In this document: positions 63,080 through 64,000 of the stretch, piece by piece | Layout of the letters: each line of letters starts with the position of its first letter | How positions within the stretch are numbered: position 1 is the first letter of the stretch | Origin: JAJFIE01 sp964344255 | GTDB taxonomy: Bacteria > Pseudomonadota > Alphaproteobacteria > Rhodospirillales > Casp-alpha2 | DNA: 64,000 bases | Assembly: GCA_964344255.1 (NCBI GenBank) | Contig: CAYFMQ010000011.1 | Location: 1-64,000, forward strand | Direction of reading: 5' to 3' | Notes under the pieces: generated by a model | What the model saw: only the letters and a program-made list of their open reading frames with translations | Database searches by the model: none | Told to the model about the DNA's origin: nothing | Translations under genes and position numbers: made by a program

Positions 63080-64000
63080 ATGAAATTAACGATAGAACGC
63101 GCCACCCTTCTTAAATCTCTTGGTCACGTACAAAGTGTCGTAGAACGCCGAAACACCATTCCCATTCTTTCAAATGTCAAAATGACGGCTGCAGACGGCC
63201 GGATCGACCTGAATGCGACGGATATGGACCTGGATATTGTCGCTGCCGTCGAGGCTGATGTATCCGAACCCGGCTCGACAACAGCACCTGCCCATACGCT
63301 TTATGAGATCGTCCGCAAGCTGCCGGATGGTGCGCAGGTGGAGCTTGATGCGACAAGCGGGGATGGTCAACTGGTGCTTCGCGCCGGACGCTCCCGATTC
63401 TCCTTGACCTGCCTGCCGACCGATGATTTTCCGGTTATGGCGGGCGGTGATCCGACACATTCCTTCAGCGTCTCAGCCGGCGAAATGAGGGCGCTGATCG
63501 ACAAGACCCGTTTCGCAATCTCGACCGAGGAAACAAGATACTACCTGAACGGCATCTATCTGCATGCAGCGGAACGGGATGGTGCGGCTGTTTTGCGGGC
63601 CGTTGCGACGGACGGGCACCGGCTTGCCAGCGTCGAATCACCGCTTCCGAGCGGCGCCGAGGGCATGCCCGGGGTGATTGTTCCCCGCAAGGCCGTGTCG
63701 GAGCTTCGCAAGCTGATCGAGGACCACTTGGACGATATCGATATCGCCCTGTCCGAGACCAAGGTTCGTTTTACCTTTGACGGCGCCGTCATGACATCCA
63801 AGCTCATTGACGGGACCTTCCCTGACTATGAGCGGGTCATTCCTGAAGGAAACGATAAGCATATGGATGTCGATCACCGTGTTTTCGGTGAAGCCGTGGA
63901 CCGGGTTTCCGCCATATCCAGCGAAAAGTCCCGCGCCGTCAAGATGCGCCTTGCACCGGGTGTTCTGACTCTGGCCGCTTCCAGCAACGAACACGGCAGT
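63080..64000 (+). CDS. dnaN: DNA polymerase III beta sliding clamp, 5' part
   Basis: 307 codons from the ATG at 63080 run off the window end with no stop, so only about 80% of the clamp is here. The reading MKLTIERATLLKSLGHVQSV, followed by VVERRNTIPILSNVKM and TDMDLDIVAAVEADV, is DnaN. The central LRAVATDGHRLASVESPLP and FDGAVMTSKLIDGTFPDYER segments are conserved. The clamp holds polymerase on DNA and binds other replication factors. It follows dnaA by 269 bp, the usual order. Confidence 0.97.
   Translation, partial: MKLTIERATLLKSLGHVQSVVERRNTIPILSNVKMTAADGRIDLNATDMDLDIVAAVEADVSEPGSTTAPAHTLYEIVRKLPDGAQVELDATSGDGQLVLRAGRSRFSLTCLPTDDFPVMAGGDPTHSFSVSAGEMRALIDKTRFAISTEETRYYLNGIYLHAAERDGAAVLRAVATDGHRLASVESPLPSGAEGMPGVIVPRKAVSELRKLIEDHLDDIDIALSETKVRFTFDGAVMTSKLIDGTFPDYERVIPEGNDKHMDVDHRVFGEAVDRVSAISSEKSRAVKMRLAPGVLTLAASSNEHGS

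Overview
The window is about 60% GC and densely packed with housekeeping genes. The gene content points to an alphaproteobacterium. The supporting families are Irr, a MucR/Ros regulator, the FabA-FabB-FabI set, the alphaproteobacterial two-domain Nfu protein, a SAM-II type leader in front of metK, and the order rpsT-dnaA-dnaN. The broad Rhodospirillales group is my best guess; no marker here settles the order. I see no phage, insertion sequence, CRISPR array, rRNA or tRNA.

Layout. 1-2.6 kb: the end of dnaK, then dnaJ and dapB. 2.6-5.7 kb: mostly minus-strand envelope genes (DUF2244, lipoprotein, bactofilin, CysZ/EI24-like), with nth on the plus strand. 5.9-21.9 kb: single genes and short plus-strand runs (adenosine kinase, typA, AmpG-like transporter, ppa, macrodomain-mutS, glnD, murJ, trpS, nfu, a Bax-like glucosaminidase). 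21.9-25.3 kb: polysaccharide deacetylase, tsaB, a TusA-like protein, mucR, fur. 25.5-43.5 kb: a long co-directional translation and RNA block, miaB-phoH-ybeY-corC-lnt, an XRE regulator, metK-trmB, then rimP-nusA-ylxR-infB-rbfA-truB-rpsO-pnp. Several of its genes overlap at stop/start codons, and leader RNAs precede metK, rimP and pnp. 43.7-49.5 kb: fabA-fabB-fabI, irr, and a rubrerythrin / Fe-S protein / DUF3501 group. 49.5-58.3 kb: an SH3-domain protein and a hydroxyacid dehydrogenase, then minus-strand runs rrf2-cysK-E1-like-dsrE, coaBC-dut and ubiE-ubiB. 58.4-64.0 kb: mutM, a small secreted protein, enoyl-CoA hydratase, rpsT, dnaA and the start of dnaN, which runs off the window.

How it works together. 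Most genes serve translation, RNA turnover, DNA repair and replication, and the envelope. Two groups suggest stress and metal physiology. In the first, Irr sits beside a rubrerythrin operon that has an ICE-like box at its promoter. In the second, an Rrf2 regulator heads a cysteine synthase, E1-like and DsrE run. The most informative non-coding signals are a SAM-II riboswitch candidate before metK, an attenuator-like leader before rimP, a perfect CRP-type palindrome before the Bax-like gene, an 18-bp operator-like palindrome before mucR, and two paired extragenic inverted repeats before ppa and the hydroxyacid dehydrogenase. I found no clear sign of a wholly new system; the strongest leads are regulatory.
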